The notes: a model not told the origin generated them from the sequence alone. A DNA stretch of 64,000 bases from Hymenobacter sp. 5317J-9 (GCF_022921075.1 NZ_CP095050.1:496001-560000), one strand, 5' to 3'; shown: positions 1 to 9,111, counted from the stretch's first letter. Program-made: numbers and translations.

Positions 1-1
1 A

Positions 2-1123
2 AATATTCCGGGCCCCAAGCTGCTGCACTGCGTGACGGTGAAGGGCAAGGGCTACGCGCTGGCCGAAAAAGACCAGACGCTGTGGCACGCGCCGGGCTTG
101 TTCGACAAAATCACGGGCGAGATTTACAAGAAAACGCCCGAGAAGCCGCAGCCGCCCAAGTATCAGGACGTGTTCGGCCATACGCTGGTGGAACTAGCCG
201 AGGCCAACGACAAAATCATGGGCGTGACGCCGGCCATGCCTTCGGGCTCGTCGCTGAACATCATGATGGCCGCCATGCCCGACCGCGCCTTTGACGTGGG
301 CATTGCCGAGCAGCACGCCGTCACGTTCTCGGCCGGCCTGGCCACGCAGGGCTTGGTGCCGTTCTGCAACATCTACTCCTCGTTCATGCAGCGTGGCTAC
401 GACCAGGTGGTGCACGACGTGGCCCTGCAAAACCTGCACGTGGTGTTCTGCCTCGACCGCGCCGGTTTTGCCGGGGCCGACGGCCCCACCCACCACGGCT
501 GCTACGACCTGGCCTACATGCGCTGCATCCCCAACATCGTGGTGTCGGCCCCGATGAACGAGCAGGAACTGCGCAACCTGATGTACACCGCCACCCTGCC
601 CGAAAACGCCGGCCCCTTCAGCATCCGCTACCCACGCGGCGAGGGCGTGATGCCCGAGTGGCGCACGCCGCTGCAGCGCGTGGCCATCGGCACGGGCCGC
701 GTGGTGCGCGAGGGCGAAGAGGGCGGCGTGGCCATCCTCAGCATCGGCCACATCGGCAACTACGCTGTGAAAGCCACCGACACGCTGTTGGCCGAAGGCC
801 TCGACGCGGGCCACTACGACATGCGCTTCTGCAAGCCGCTGGACGAGGAAATGCTGCGCGACATCGCCCGCCGTTACCGCGCCATCGTGACCGTGGAAGA
901 CGGCTGCCTACCCGGCGGCTTCGGCTCGGCCGTGCTGGAGTTCCTCACCGACCACGGCTTCCACCTGCCCGTGCGCCGCCTCGGCATCCCCGACCGCGTG
1001 GTGGAGCACGGCACCCAGGACGAGCTCTACAAAGAGTGCGGCTTCGACGCCGCCGGCATTGCCGCCGCTGTGCGCGAGCTGAGTGCCAAAGTGGGGAATC
1101 AAGTGCTGCAAACGTTGGTTTAA
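2..1123 (+). CDS. dxs: 1-deoxy-D-xylulose-5-phosphate synthase, C-terminal part
   Basis: This enzyme condenses pyruvate and glyceraldehyde 3-phosphate in the first step of the MEP isoprenoid pathway and uses thiamine diphosphate in the cytoplasm. The frame is open from base 2, so the gene is cut by the window edge; about 373 codons of a usual length near 640 remain. The central transketolase domain shows AEQHAVTFSAGLA, which holds the Glu that activates the cofactor, and DRAGFAGADGPTHHG, a DXS hallmark. The C-terminal transketolase domain follows and ends in a normal TAA stop. The N-terminal cofactor-binding domain lies outside the window. Family assignment is secure. Confidence 0.96.
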   Translation, partial: NIPGPKLLHCVTVKGKGYALAEKDQTLWHAPGLFDKITGEIYKKTPEKPQPPKYQDVFGHTLVELAEANDKIMGVTPAMPSGSSLNIMMAAMPDRAFDVGIAEQHAVTFSAGLATQGLVPFCNIYSSFMQRGYDQVVHDVALQNLHVVFCLDRAGFAGADGPTHHGCYDLAYMRCIPNIVVSAPMNEQELRNLMYTATLPENAGPFSIRYPRGEGVMPEWRTPLQRVAIGTGRVVREGEEGGVAILSIGHIGNYAVKATDTLLAEGLDAGHYDMRFCKPLDEEMLRDIARRYRAIVTVEDGCLPGGFGSAVLEFLTDHGFHLPVRRLGIPDRVVEHGTQDELYKECGFDAAGIAAAVRELSAKVGNQVLQTLV

Positions 1124-1203
1124 ACAGCTGCCGCACGGTGCCAGCCGTTGGGCTGCCAAGCGGCGTCTTGTTGCCTTATTCCTTTCCCCAATCCATTAGC
1201 TTT

Positions 1204-1641
1204 ATGCGAATTTCCACCCTTATAGCCCCGGCTTTGCTGCTTGGCGCGGTTCTTACCGGCTGCAGCGAAGACCAGCCCACGCCCACCAACACCGCCGTTG
1301 AGTCAGCCATCAAGGTGACGGTGTCGGAAGCCGGCGCTCCGCCCTATGAGCTCAAGGAAGCCCGTCTTATCGATGCCTCCTACCAGACCGGCGCCCCGCG
1401 CCTGAGCCTTTCCGGCAAGCTTAGCGGCGGCAAAACCCTGACGCTGTACTTCTCCAAAGGCACCGCCACCACCGCCTACACCACCAATGCCCTGACCAGC
1501 AGCCTGGAAGGCGCCCCCGGTGCTAATGAGTCCGGCACCACTACTTACGACACAAAAACCCGCATTGCCAGCGGGCAATTCCGCACCACCTTCACCGGCG
1601 TGGGAGAAATAGTAGGCTCCTTCCCAGAGATTCAGCTGTAA
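1204..1641 (+). CDS. Small lipoprotein of unknown function
   Basis: The product is 145 residues with a signal peptide ending in a lipobox (LTGC, Cys20), so it should be lipid-anchored in the envelope. The mature part is rich in Thr, Ser and Gly and looks like a small beta-rich domain; I recognise no family. I chose the ATG at 1204 because it directly precedes the signal peptide; the same frame stays open far upstream inside dxs, but that stretch is out-of-frame shadow. It starts about 80 bases after dxs and is followed by a strong hairpin terminator, so it could be read from dxs or from its own promoter. Confidence 0.8.
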   Translation: MRISTLIAPALLLGAVLTGCSEDQPTPTNTAVESAIKVTVSEAGAPPYELKEARLIDASYQTGAPRLSLSGKLSGGKTLTLYFSKGTATTAYTTNALTSSLEGAPGANESGTTTYDTKTRIASGQFRTTFTGVGEIVGSFPEIQL

Positions 1642-1678
1642 GGTTTTCACGGCCGAAGCTGCCGCAACTGTGACGTAC

Positions 1679-1712
1679 AGAAGCCCCCGTAGCATTGGCT
1701 GCGGGGGCTTCT
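1679..1712 (+). terminator. Rho-independent terminator after the lipoprotein gene
   Basis: The inverted repeat pairs AAGCCCCCGTAGC with GCTGCGGGGGCTT across a four-base loop, with one G-T wobble, and is followed by a T-rich stretch. It lies about 40 bases after the stop codon at 1641. Confidence 0.8.
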
Positions 1713-1866
1713 TGGCTTTTCAGAATTTTGCCAAGATTGGGGGCAGCGCTTTCTTCCTTGAGTATATATGCCCTGGAAGGCAATGCCAGCCTGTTGCGTC
1801 TGAACCCGGCGCCCTGCTGAACTCAACACTAAAACATTTGCTACCGCCGGCCGTCTTCCTTGTAAG

Positions 1867-1893
1867 GCAACGGCTGGCAAAGTCTGCCGTTGC
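1867..1893. other. Short inverted repeat ahead of the aldo/keto reductase
   Basis: GCAACGGC and GCCGTTGC form 8-base perfect arms around an 11-base spacer, centred about 43 bases upstream of the ATG at 1923. It could be an operator or a leader hairpin. Nothing else in the window matches it, so its role is open. The rest of the 1642-1922 gap shows only the terminator. Confidence 0.35.
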
Positions 1894-1922
1894 ACACTTC
1901 ACTTATCCCAGTTTGCAACCCC

Positions 1923-2789
1923 ATGTCTGATACCAGCACCTCAACTTACCCCACCACCTTTGCCCTCGGCGGCGACCTCACGGTGAACCGTCTCGGCTAC
2001 GGCGCTATGCGCATCACCGGCGACGGCATCTGGGGCCCGCCGCGCGACCATGCCGAATCCATTCGCGTGCTGCGGCGCGCCGTCGAACTCGGCGTCAACT
2101 TCATCGACACGGCCGACAGCTACGGGCCCAACGTGTCGGAAGAGCTGATTGCCGAAGCCCTGCACCCGTACCCGGCCGGCCTTGTCATCGGCACCAAGGG
2201 CGGACTGCTGCGCACCGGGCCCAACGAGTGGCCCATCGACGCCAGCCCCCGGCACCTCGAAGAAGCCCTGCACGGCAGCCTCAAGCGGCTGAAGCAGGAG
2301 CGGATTGACCTCTACCAGCTCCACCGCGTCGACCCGAACGTGCCGTTTGAACAGACGCTGGAGTTTCTGCAGAAAGCGCAACAGCAGGGCCTTATCCGGC
2401 ACGTCGGACTGTCGGAGGTGTCGGTGGAGCAGATTAAAAAAGCCCAGGAATACGTGAAAGTGGTGTCGGTGCAGAACATGTACAGCGTCGACAACCGCAA
2501 GTGGGAAGCCGAGCTCACTTACACCCGCGAGCAGGGCATGGCCTTCATTCCGTGGTACCCGCTGGCGGGCGGTAACGCCCAGGCCCTGGCCGCCCTCGAA
2601 GCCACGGCCCGCAAGCACGGCGCCACGCCGCAGCAAATTGCCCTGAGCTGGCTGCTGCACCACTCGCCCAACGTCCTGCTCATTCCGGGCACGTCGAAGG
2701 TGAAGCACCTCGAAGAAAACATGAAAACCGCCGACATCCGGCTCTCGGCCGATGACATGGCCGCCCTGGACGCCATCGGCTCCCGCTAG
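1923..2789 (+). CDS. Aldo/keto reductase
   Basis: This is a 288-residue NADPH-dependent oxidoreductase of the aldo/keto reductase superfamily, a cytoplasmic (beta/alpha)8 barrel. The catalytic tetrad is visible as Asp62 and Tyr67 in FIDTADSYG, Lys92 in GTKGG and His134 in YQLHRVD. The C-terminal cofactor loop reads IPGTSKVKHLEEN. The start was set at the ATG giving MSDTST; an upstream in-frame ATG at 1890 would add eleven residues that do not look like the family. The physiological substrate cannot be read from the sequence. It appears to be a single-gene unit, with an inverted repeat in its leader. Confidence 0.92.
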   Translation: MSDTSTSTYPTTFALGGDLTVNRLGYGAMRITGDGIWGPPRDHAESIRVLRRAVELGVNFIDTADSYGPNVSEELIAEALHPYPAGLVIGTKGGLLRTGPNEWPIDASPRHLEEALHGSLKRLKQERIDLYQLHRVDPNVPFEQTLEFLQKAQQQGLIRHVGLSEVSVEQIKKAQEYVKVVSVQNMYSVDNRKWEAELTYTREQGMAFIPWYPLAGGNAQALAALEATARKHGATPQQIALSWLLHHSPNVLLIPGTSKVKHLEENMKTADIRLSADDMAALDAIGSR

Positions 2790-2813
2790 GCCCCAGGCAC
2801 AGCGGCTTCATGA

Positions 2814-3347
2814 ACAGCAAAAACGCCCCGCCTGAGCTGGGTGACGGCTTCGGAAAAGCACAACGCCTACTTCGCCGTGGAGCGCAGCACCGACGGCCAG
2901 CGCTTTGCTGAAGTGGGCCGGCGCGACGGCGCGGGCACCTCGGCTACCCGCACCGAGTATGAGTTCTTGGACGCCAGCTTCCGGGCCTCGGCCAGCGGCC
3001 AGGTGTATTACCGCCTGCGCCAGGTGGACACCAACGGCGAGCACAGCTACTCGCCCGTGCAAAGCCTGCAAACCGCCAAGGCCGAAACCGTATTCGTAGC
3101 CACGGTATTCCCCAACCCCTACGAGGGGGGCGAGGCCACTGTGGAACTGACCACGCATCAGGACGCCGCCGTGACGTTTACGGTGCGGAACATACTGGGC
3201 CAGACGGTGCTTACCGGCACGGCCCCGGCCCAGCCCGGCACCCAGCGCATTGCCCTGCCGCGGGCCGCCACCCTGCCCGTGGGCGTGTACTACCTCACCG
3301 TGCGCCAGGGCAATGCCCGCCAGGTGCTGCGCCTGAGCTGCCGCTAG
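2814..3347 (+). pseudogene. Remnant of a T9SS-secreted surface protein (C-terminal part only)
   Basis: The frame encodes LSWVTASEKHNAYFAVERS, the usual opening of a beta-sandwich found just before T9SS sorting signals, then FPNPYEGGEATVEL and a type A sorting domain ending near its stop. Intact proteins of this kind start with a signal peptide and several hundred residues of functional domain; here the frame is closed upstream by a stop at 2811 and there is no signal peptide. The only in-frame start is a GTG at 2841. The same module ends the intact beta-helix gene at 28270-30396, which shows what is missing. I read it as the tail of a gene that lost its front by deletion. Confidence 0.7.
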
Positions 3348-3370
3348 GCCCCGCCAGCGCAGCCCGTACG

Positions 3371-3404
3371 AAAGACCGGAGCCGAGCGGCTCCGGTCTTT
3401 TTTT
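3371..3404 (+). terminator. Rho-independent terminator after the T9SS remnant
   Basis: AAAGACCGGAGCC pairs with GGCTCCGGTCTTT over a four-base loop and runs into a T tract. A functional terminator surviving behind the remnant fits recent decay of the gene upstream. Confidence 0.85.
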
Positions 3405-3556
3405 GTGGGTATCGGAAGGAAAAGGTGCGGCGGGCAAGGCCCCTGACGGGCTATGGCGGTTGCTTTTAAGCACACAAAGGCTGATAGCAACTGTCCCTTG
3501 GCGGAAGCAGAATAAGCTCCCGCGCTTGGCGCTGTACAGGGAATGGTGCTATATTG

Positions 3557-3570
3557 CACAATCGATTGTG
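3557..3570. promoter_or_regulatory. Candidate LacI-family operator upstream of the arabinose genes
   Basis: CACAATCGATTGTG is a perfect 14-base palindrome with a central CG, the layout typical of LacI-family operators. It lies about 66 bases upstream of the galM start and therefore at the head of the pentose operon. The LacI-family regulator at 14468 is the obvious candidate to bind it. No second full copy of this palindrome was seen in the window. Confidence 0.5.
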
Positions 3571-3635
3571 TAACCTTGTGTGAAGGTCGTGTTTTTGCGA
3601 TACTGCCTTTTTCCTGACCCTTTCAAACCCACCTT

Positions 3636-4835
3636 ATGATTTCAGTTCGCCGTCTTGGGCAATTGGCCGTAACACTGCCCGGCCTGCTGTTGCTGGCCGC
3701 CTGCGGGGCCAACAACTCTGCTGAGCAAACCACCACCACGGCATCGGCCCCGGCCGATACCGCCCAAACGAAATCCACCGCCATGCCCACCTCCGCTTCT
3801 TTCGGCAAAACCACCGACGGCACCGAAGTGCAGCTCTTCACCCTCGCCAACGCCAACGGCGTGAAGGCCACCATCACCAACTACGGCGGCATTCTGACCA
3901 GCCTGCTGGTGCCGGACAAGGACGGCAAGCTGGGCGACGTCATCCTTGGCTTCGATAACGTGAGCGGCTACCAGAGCCCTGCGTTTCTGAAGGCCGGGCC
4001 GTACTTCGGTGCCCTTATCGGGCGCTACGGCAACCGCATCAAGGGCGGTAAATTCACGCTGGACGGCAAGGAATATACCCTGGCCAAAAACAACGGGCCG
4101 AACAGCCTGCACGGCGGCCTCAAAGGCTTCGACAAAGTGGTGTGGACGGCCGAGCCCGGCGCCGCGGCCGACGGCCAGAGCCTGAAGCTGAGCTACGTGA
4201 GCAAAGACGGCGAGGAAGGCTACCCCGGTACCCTGAACGTGGCCGTGGTGTATACCCTCACCAACGACAACGCCCTGCGCATCGACTACACCGCCACTAC
4301 GGATAAGGCCACGCCCATCAACCTCACCAACCACGCCTACTTCAACCTGAACCACGGCGCCGGCAAGGACGTGCTGGGCCACGAAGTGACGCTGCCCGCC
4401 GACCGCTACACCGTGGTGGACGCCACCCTGATTCCGACCGGCGAGCTGCGACCGGTGAAGGGCACGCCCTTCGATTTCACCACGCCCCACGCTATTGGCG
4501 AGCGCATCGCGCAGGTGCCCGGCGGCTACGACCACAACTGGGTGCTGAACGGCACGGGCGCGGCCCACGCCGCGGCCACTGTGTACGAGCCCACCACGGG
4601 CCGCACCCTGGAAGTGACCACCGATGAGCCCGGTATTCAGTTCTACACCGGCAACTTCCTCGACGGCACCCTCACGGGCAAGGGCGGTACCGTGTACGGC
4701 AAGCACGCCGGCTTCTGCCTCGAAACCCAGCACTTCCCCGACTCGCCCAACCAGCCCAAGTTCCCCAGCACGATTCTAAAGCCGGGCGAAACCTACCACA
4801 CCGTGAGTACCTACAAGTTCGGCGTGCGGAAGTAA
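3636..4835 (+). CDS. galM: Aldose 1-epimerase (galactose mutarotase family), lipoprotein
   Basis: Interconverts alpha and beta anomers of aldoses such as arabinose or galactose. The 399-residue product starts with a signal peptide and lipobox (LLAAC, Cys23), then a low-complexity Thr/Ala linker to about residue 50, then a full mutarotase domain. Family motifs include GRYGNRI, the catalytic-His region NLTNHAYFNL, and FYTGNFLDGT. Most mutarotases are cytoplasmic; the lipobox puts this one in the envelope, where it could prepare sugars released by the GH51 enzyme for uptake. It is first in line with araB, araD and araA, 134 bases ahead of araB, with a palindromic element in the gap. The start is fixed by the signal peptide. 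Confidence 0.93.
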   Translation: MISVRRLGQLAVTLPGLLLLAACGANNSAEQTTTTASAPADTAQTKSTAMPTSASFGKTTDGTEVQLFTLANANGVKATITNYGGILTSLLVPDKDGKLGDVILGFDNVSGYQSPAFLKAGPYFGALIGRYGNRIKGGKFTLDGKEYTLAKNNGPNSLHGGLKGFDKVVWTAEPGAAADGQSLKLSYVSKDGEEGYPGTLNVAVVYTLTNDNALRIDYTATTDKATPINLTNHAYFNLNHGAGKDVLGHEVTLPADRYTVVDATLIPTGELRPVKGTPFDFTTPHAIGERIAQVPGGYDHNWVLNGTGAAHAAATVYEPTTGRTLEVTTDEPGIQFYTGNFLDGTLTGKGGTVYGKHAGFCLETQHFPDSPNQPKFPSTILKPGETYHTVSTYKFGVRK

Positions 4836-4852
4836 GGAATCAACAACGAAAC

Positions 4853-4948
4853 CCGTCCGTCATGCAGAGCGCAGCGAAGCATCTCGCTCGCACAACGCAA
4901 TTATTTGCTGCGAGCGAGATGCTTCGCTGCGCTCTGCATGACGGACGG
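4853..4948. repeat. REP-like palindromic element, copy 1 (galM-araB)
   Basis: Two perfect 40-base arms (4853-4892 and 4909-4948) surround a 16-base AT-rich loop. The core GTCATGCAGAGCGCAGCGAA recurs in the other copies. It ends 21 bases before the araB start, so transcripts through the operon would carry a very stable stem-loop just upstream of araB. Confidence 0.9.
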
Positions 4949-4969
4949 TATTAACCTCAATATATCCCC

Positions 4970-6703
4970 GTGGACCAACCCACTACTCCTGCCTACGTCA
5001 TCGGCGTCGACTACGGCACCGACTCGGTGCGCGCCGTGCTCGTCGATGCCCGCACCGGCGCCGAAAAAGCCCAGGCCGTGCACAACTACTCCCGCTGGAA
5101 AACCCTGCAGTACTGCAACCCCACCCGCAACCAGTTCCGTCAGCATCCGCTCGACTACATCGAAGGGCTGGAAAGCGTGGTGCGCCGCGTGACCCAAGCC
5201 GTGCCCGCCGACCAAATCAAAGGGCTGGCCGTGGACACCACCGGCTCGACGCCCGGCCCGGTGAATGCCGACGGTGTGGCCCTGGGCATGCTGCCCGAGT
5301 TTGCCGAGAACCCCAACGCCCTGTTCGTGCTCTGGAAAGACCACACGGCCCTGGACGAAGCCGCCGAAATCAACCACAAGGCCCGCACCTGGGGCGGCGA
5401 GGACTACACCAGGTTTGAGGGCGGTATCTATTCCTCGGAGTGGTTCTGGGCCAAAATAACCCACGTGCTGCGCGAGGATGACGCCGTGGCCCAGGCCGCG
5501 CACTCCTGGATGGAGCACTGCGACTGGATGACCCTGCTGCTGACCGGCAGCGAGCTGGCCAGCTTCAAGCGCAGCCGCTGCGCCGCTGGCCACAAGGCCA
5601 TGTGGCACGAAAGCTGGGGCGGTCTGCCCTCCGAGGAGTTTCTGGTGCACCTCGAACCAAAGCTGGCCGGTTTACGCAATCGATTATTTACCGAAACCCA
5701 CACCGCCGACGAGGTAGCCGGCCACCTTTCCGAAGAGTGGGCCCAGCGCCTCGGCCTGAGCACCGACACTGTTGTCGCGGTAGGCTCCTTCGATGCCCAC
5801 GCCGGTGCGGTGGCGGGCGAAATCGAAGCTTACTCCATGGTGAAGGTGATGGGCACGAGCACCTGCGACATCGTGGTAGCGCCGACTTCTGAGGTAGGCG
5901 ACCACCTCGTGGCCGGCATCTGCGGGCAAGTGGATGGCTCCGTAATTCCGGGTATGCTGGGGCTGGAAGCCGGGCAGTCAGCTTTTGGCGACTTGCTGGC
6001 CTGGTTCCGCCAGATGCTTGAGTGGCCCCTGCAAAACGTGCTGAGTACTTCCAAAGTGCTGACGCCGGAGCTGCAAGCAGCCCTGCGCGAGGAAATGAGC
6101 GAGCAGCTGCTCCGGCAGCTAAGCGAAGCCGCCGCGAAGGTGGACCCGGCTGAATCGCAGGTATTGGCCCTGGATTGGGTGAACGGCCGCCGCACGCCCG
6201 ACGCCAACCAGGCCCTGAAAGGCGCCCTGATGAACCTGACCATGGGCACCAGCGCCCCGCAGGTATTCCGGGCGCTGGTGGAGGCCATTTGCTACGGCTC
6301 GAAGCAGATTGTGGAGCGGTTTGAGGAGGAAGGCATTGCCATCAAGCAGGTTATCGGCATCGGTGGCGTGGCCAAGAAGTCGCAGTTTGTGATGCAGACG
6401 CTGGCTGACGTGCTCGACCGGCCCATCAAAATTGCCGTGTCGGAGCAGGCGCCGGCGCTGGGCGCGGCCATGTACGCGGCCGTAGCCGCCGGCCTGCACG
6501 CCGACGTGCTCACGGCCCAGCGGGCCATGGGCAGCGGCTTTGCCGAAACCTACACGCCCAACCCCGCCCGCGTGGCCGACTACGCCGCCCGCTACGCGCA
6601 GTATCAGGCTTTCGGACGGTTCGTGGAGGCCGCAACGTTGGGAGAGATTGAGCCAGTTGTGGAAACCGAAACCTCTGCCATTACCACTGCTGCGCGCAGT
6701 TAG
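4970..6703 (+). CDS. araB: Ribulokinase
   Basis: Phosphorylates L-ribulose to L-ribulose 5-phosphate, the second step of L-arabinose catabolism, in the cytoplasm. The 577-residue protein has the FGGY-kinase layout: an N-terminal domain opening with GVDYGTDSVRAVLVD, the substrate region VDTTGSTPGPV, and a C-terminal domain with MGTSTCDIV and IGGVAKKS. Length matches AraB rather than the shorter xylulokinases. No ATG is available near the start; GTG at 4970 gives MDQPTTPAYVIGVDYG and is the best choice. araD follows after only 12 bases, so the two are co-transcribed. Confidence 0.95.
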   Translation: MDQPTTPAYVIGVDYGTDSVRAVLVDARTGAEKAQAVHNYSRWKTLQYCNPTRNQFRQHPLDYIEGLESVVRRVTQAVPADQIKGLAVDTTGSTPGPVNADGVALGMLPEFAENPNALFVLWKDHTALDEAAEINHKARTWGGEDYTRFEGGIYSSEWFWAKITHVLREDDAVAQAAHSWMEHCDWMTLLLTGSELASFKRSRCAAGHKAMWHESWGGLPSEEFLVHLEPKLAGLRNRLFTETHTADEVAGHLSEEWAQRLGLSTDTVVAVGSFDAHAGAVAGEIEAYSMVKVMGTSTCDIVVAPTSEVGDHLVAGICGQVDGSVIPGMLGLEAGQSAFGDLLAWFRQMLEWPLQNVLSTSKVLTPELQAALREEMSEQLLRQLSEAAAKVDPAESQVLALDWVNGRRTPDANQALKGALMNLTMGTSAPQVFRALVEAICYGSKQIVERFEEEGIAIKQVIGIGGVAKKSQFVMQTLADVLDRPIKIAVSEQAPALGAAMYAAVAAGLHADVLTAQRAMGSGFAETYTPNPARVADYAARYAQYQAFGRFVEAATLGEIEPVVETETSAITTAARS

Positions 6704-6715
6704 CCCGTACCCCCA

Positions 6716-7417
6716 ATGAGCCAATACCAGGACCTGAAAAAGGCGTGCTACGACGCCAACATGCAACTGCCCAAACTCGGGCTGGTGCTCTTCACCTTCG
6801 GCAACGCCAGCGTGGTCGACCGCGAGCAGCAAGTATTCGCCATCAAGCCCAGCGGCGTGCCCTACGAGCTGCTGAAGCCGGAAGACATTGTCATTCTCGA
6901 CTTCGCCAACAACGTGCTGGAAGGGAAGAAGCGGCCGAGCTCCGACACCAAGACCCACGCCGTGCTGTATAGCCACTGGGAGCATATCGGCGGCATCGTA
7001 CACACGCACAGCACCTACGCCACCGCCTGGGCCCAGGCCCAACTCGACATCCCCATCCTCGGCACCACTCACGCCGACCACCTCACCGTGGACATTCCCT
7101 GCGCCCCGCCCATGGAAGACGCCATGATTGCGGGCGACTACGAGCACCAGACCGGCTGGCAAATCCTGAACGAGTTCCAGCGCCGCGGTCTCTCGCCCTC
7201 CGAAGTAGAAATGGTGCTACTGGCCAACCACGCCCCCTTCACCTGGGGCAAAACCGTGGACAAAGCCGTGTACAACAGCGCCGTGCTCGAAGAAGTGGCC
7301 CGCATGGCCTACCTCAGCTGCACCCTGCGCCCGGAGGTGCCGCGCCTCAAGGACGCCCTCATTCGCAAGCACTACGAGCGCAAGCACGGCGTGAATTCCT
7401 ACTACGGGCAGTCGTAG
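6716..7417 (+). CDS. araD: L-ribulose-5-phosphate 4-epimerase
   Basis: Converts L-ribulose 5-phosphate to D-xylulose 5-phosphate, linking arabinose to the pentose phosphate pathway. The 233-residue protein is a class II aldolase-type fold. The zinc ligands sit in HTHSTYATAWAQ and in the later NHAPFTWG; the substrate loop reads GTTHADHL. The length is normal for the family. It lies between araB and araA in the same direction. Confidence 0.96.
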   Translation: MSQYQDLKKACYDANMQLPKLGLVLFTFGNASVVDREQQVFAIKPSGVPYELLKPEDIVILDFANNVLEGKKRPSSDTKTHAVLYSHWEHIGGIVHTHSTYATAWAQAQLDIPILGTTHADHLTVDIPCAPPMEDAMIAGDYEHQTGWQILNEFQRRGLSPSEVEMVLLANHAPFTWGKTVDKAVYNSAVLEEVARMAYLSCTLRPEVPRLKDALIRKHYERKHGVNSYYGQS

Positions 7418-7426
7418 CGCCCGATA

Positions 7427-7557
7427 GCGCGGGGCTCTGCCCCGTGCTGACTATTCGCAGGCCTTCGGCCTGCAATTGTTGAACAGTTCCGAAAGAATCG
7501 TTCCGGCGACGCGGGCCAGAGGCCCACAAATAGACGGCACGGGGCACAGCCCCGCGC
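7427..7557. repeat. Second type of inverted-repeat element (araD-araA)
   Basis: Outer arms 7427-7447 and 7537-7557 are 21 bases with one mismatch, and each arm is itself a small hairpin (GGGGC ... GCCCC). Inside lie two further short hairpins, GCAGGCC/GGCCTGC and GGGCC/GGCCC, so the whole is a roughly symmetric, cloverleaf-like structure. It shares no core with the REP-like family elsewhere in the window. It ends 10 bases before the first araA start codon. Confidence 0.8.
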
Positions 7558-7567
7558 CATAGCCCCA

Positions 7568-9085
7568 ATGAAAGCCCTAATTCCACCCAAAAACATGATT
7601 GACCTTTCGCACTACGAAGCCTGGTTCATCACCGGCACCCAGCACCTCTACGGCCCCGAAACGTTGGAAGAAGTAGCCCGCCACTCGCAGGAAATTGCCG
7701 CGGCGCTGGGCGGCAAGCTGCCCGTTAAAATCGTTTACAAGCCCATTCTGAAAACGCCGCAGGAGATTTATCAACTCATGCAGGAAGCCAACCAGGCCGA
7801 AAACTGCGTGGGTCTGATTGCCTGGATGCACACGTTTTCTCCCGCCAAAATGTGGATAAACGGGTTGAAAATCCTGCAAAAGCCGCTGGCGCACCTGCAC
7901 ACGCAGTTCAACCGCGACATTCCGTGGGCCGACATCGACATGGACTTCATGAACACCAACCAATCGGCGCACGGCGACCGGGAGTTTGGCTTCATCGGGG
8001 CCCGGATGCGCTTGAAGCGCAAGGTGGTGGTGGGCCATTGGCAGAGCGCGGCGGTGCAGGAGAGCCTGAGTATCTGGAGCCGCGTGGCCTGCGCCTGGGC
8101 CGACTGGCAATCGGCCAAATTCATCCGCTTCGGCGACAACATGCGCTACGTGGCCGTGACCGAAGGCGACAAGGTGGAAGCCGAAATTAAGTTCGGCTAC
8201 GAGGTGAACACCTACGGCATCGGCGACCTGGTGGCCGTCGTCAACGAGGTGAGCGACAGCCAGATTGACGAGCTGCTGGCGACCTACGAGCAGGAATACG
8301 AACTGGCTGCCGACCTGAAAGTCGGCGGCGCCCAGCGCGACAGCCTGCGCGAAGCCGCTCGCATCGAGGCCGGCCTGCGCAAATTCCTGCAGGATAAAGG
8401 CGCCAAGGGCTTCACCGACACCTTCGAGGACCTGCACGGCATGGCCCAGTTGCCCGGCATCGCTACCCAGCGGCTCATGGCCGAGGGCTACGGCTTCGGC
8501 GGCGAGGGCGACTGGAAAACCTCGGCCCTGGTGCGCGCCATGAAGGTGATGGGCGCCGGCCTACCCGGCGGCAACTCCTTCATGGAGGACTACACCTACC
8601 ATTTCGAGCCCGGCAACGAGCAGGTTTTGGGTTCGCACATGCTGGAAATCTGCCCGAGCATTGCCGAAGGTAAGGTGAAGGTGGAAGTGCACCCGCTGGG
8701 CATCGGCGGCAAGGCCGACCCGGCCCGCCTGGTATTCAACTGCCCCGCCGGCCCGGCCCTGAACGCCACCATCGTGGACCTCGGCAACCGCTTCCGCATG
8801 ATAGTGAACGAGGTGGAAGCCGTGCTGCCCGCCGCCGACCTGCCCAAGCTGCCCGTGGCCCGCGTGCTCTGGAAAGTGCAGCCCAGCCTGGCCGTGGGCG
8901 CAGCCGCCTGGATTCTGGCCGGCGGCGCCCACCACACCGGCTACAGCCAGAACCTGACGGCGGAGTATCTGGAAGACTTCGCCGAAATGGCGGGCATCGA
9001 GTTCGTGGTGATTGACGCCGATACCAAGCTGCGGACCTTCAAAAACGAGCTGCGCTACAATGAGGTGGCGTTCGGTGGCCGGTAA
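7568..9085 (+). CDS. araA: L-arabinose isomerase
   Basis: Interconverts L-arabinose and L-ribulose, the first step of the pathway, using a divalent metal in the cytoplasm. The 505-residue product is full length and shows the family start [14 protein letters not shown], the conserved MKVMG and [13 protein letters not shown] stretches, [10 protein letters not shown] and the metal-site His pair in GGAHHTGYS. Two ATGs are possible: 7568, used here, and 7595, which gives [11 protein letters not shown] and matches the usual family start better; the true start may be the second. The gene follows araD after 150 bases filled by an inverted-repeat element. Confidence 0.95.
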   Translation: MKALIPPKNMIDLSHYEAWFITGTQHLYGPETLEEVARHSQEIAAALGGKLPVKIVYKPILKTPQEIYQLMQEANQAENCVGLIAWMHTFSPAKMWINGLKILQKPLAHLHTQFNRDIPWADIDMDFMNTNQSAHGDREFGFIGARMRLKRKVVVGHWQSAAVQESLSIWSRVACAWADWQSAKFIRFGDNMRYVAVTEGDKVEAEIKFGYEVNTYGIGDLVAVVNEVSDSQIDELLATYEQEYELAADLKVGGAQRDSLREAARIEAGLRKFLQDKGAKGFTDTFEDLHGMAQLPGIATQRLMAEGYGFGGEGDWKTSALVRAMKVMGAGLPGGNSFMEDYTYHFEPGNEQVLGSHMLEICPSIAEGKVKVEVHPLGIGGKADPARLVFNCPAGPALNATIVDLGNRFRMIVNEVEAVLPAADLPKLPVARVLWKVQPSLAVGAAAWILAGGAHHTGYSQNLTAEYLEDFAEMAGIEFVVIDADTKLRTFKNELRYNEVAFGGR

Positions 9086-9111
9086 AAGAGGCCAGCTCAA
9101 TTAGCCGATAA

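Noticed and set aside
658..1203. Upstream extension of the small lipoprotein frame
   Set aside because: It overlaps dxs in another frame and reads as Arg/His-rich low-complexity sequence; the signal peptide at 1204 marks the true start.
4853..4948. Reading the REP-like copies as plain rho-independent terminators
   Set aside because: Copies 1 and 4 have no T tract, arms are too long, and the same core recurs at unrelated sites; only copies 2 and 3 end in a short T run.
5675..5690. A second partial copy of the CAATCGATT palindrome inside araB
   Set aside because: Only part of the palindrome is present, within coding sequence, and it is explained by the codons there.
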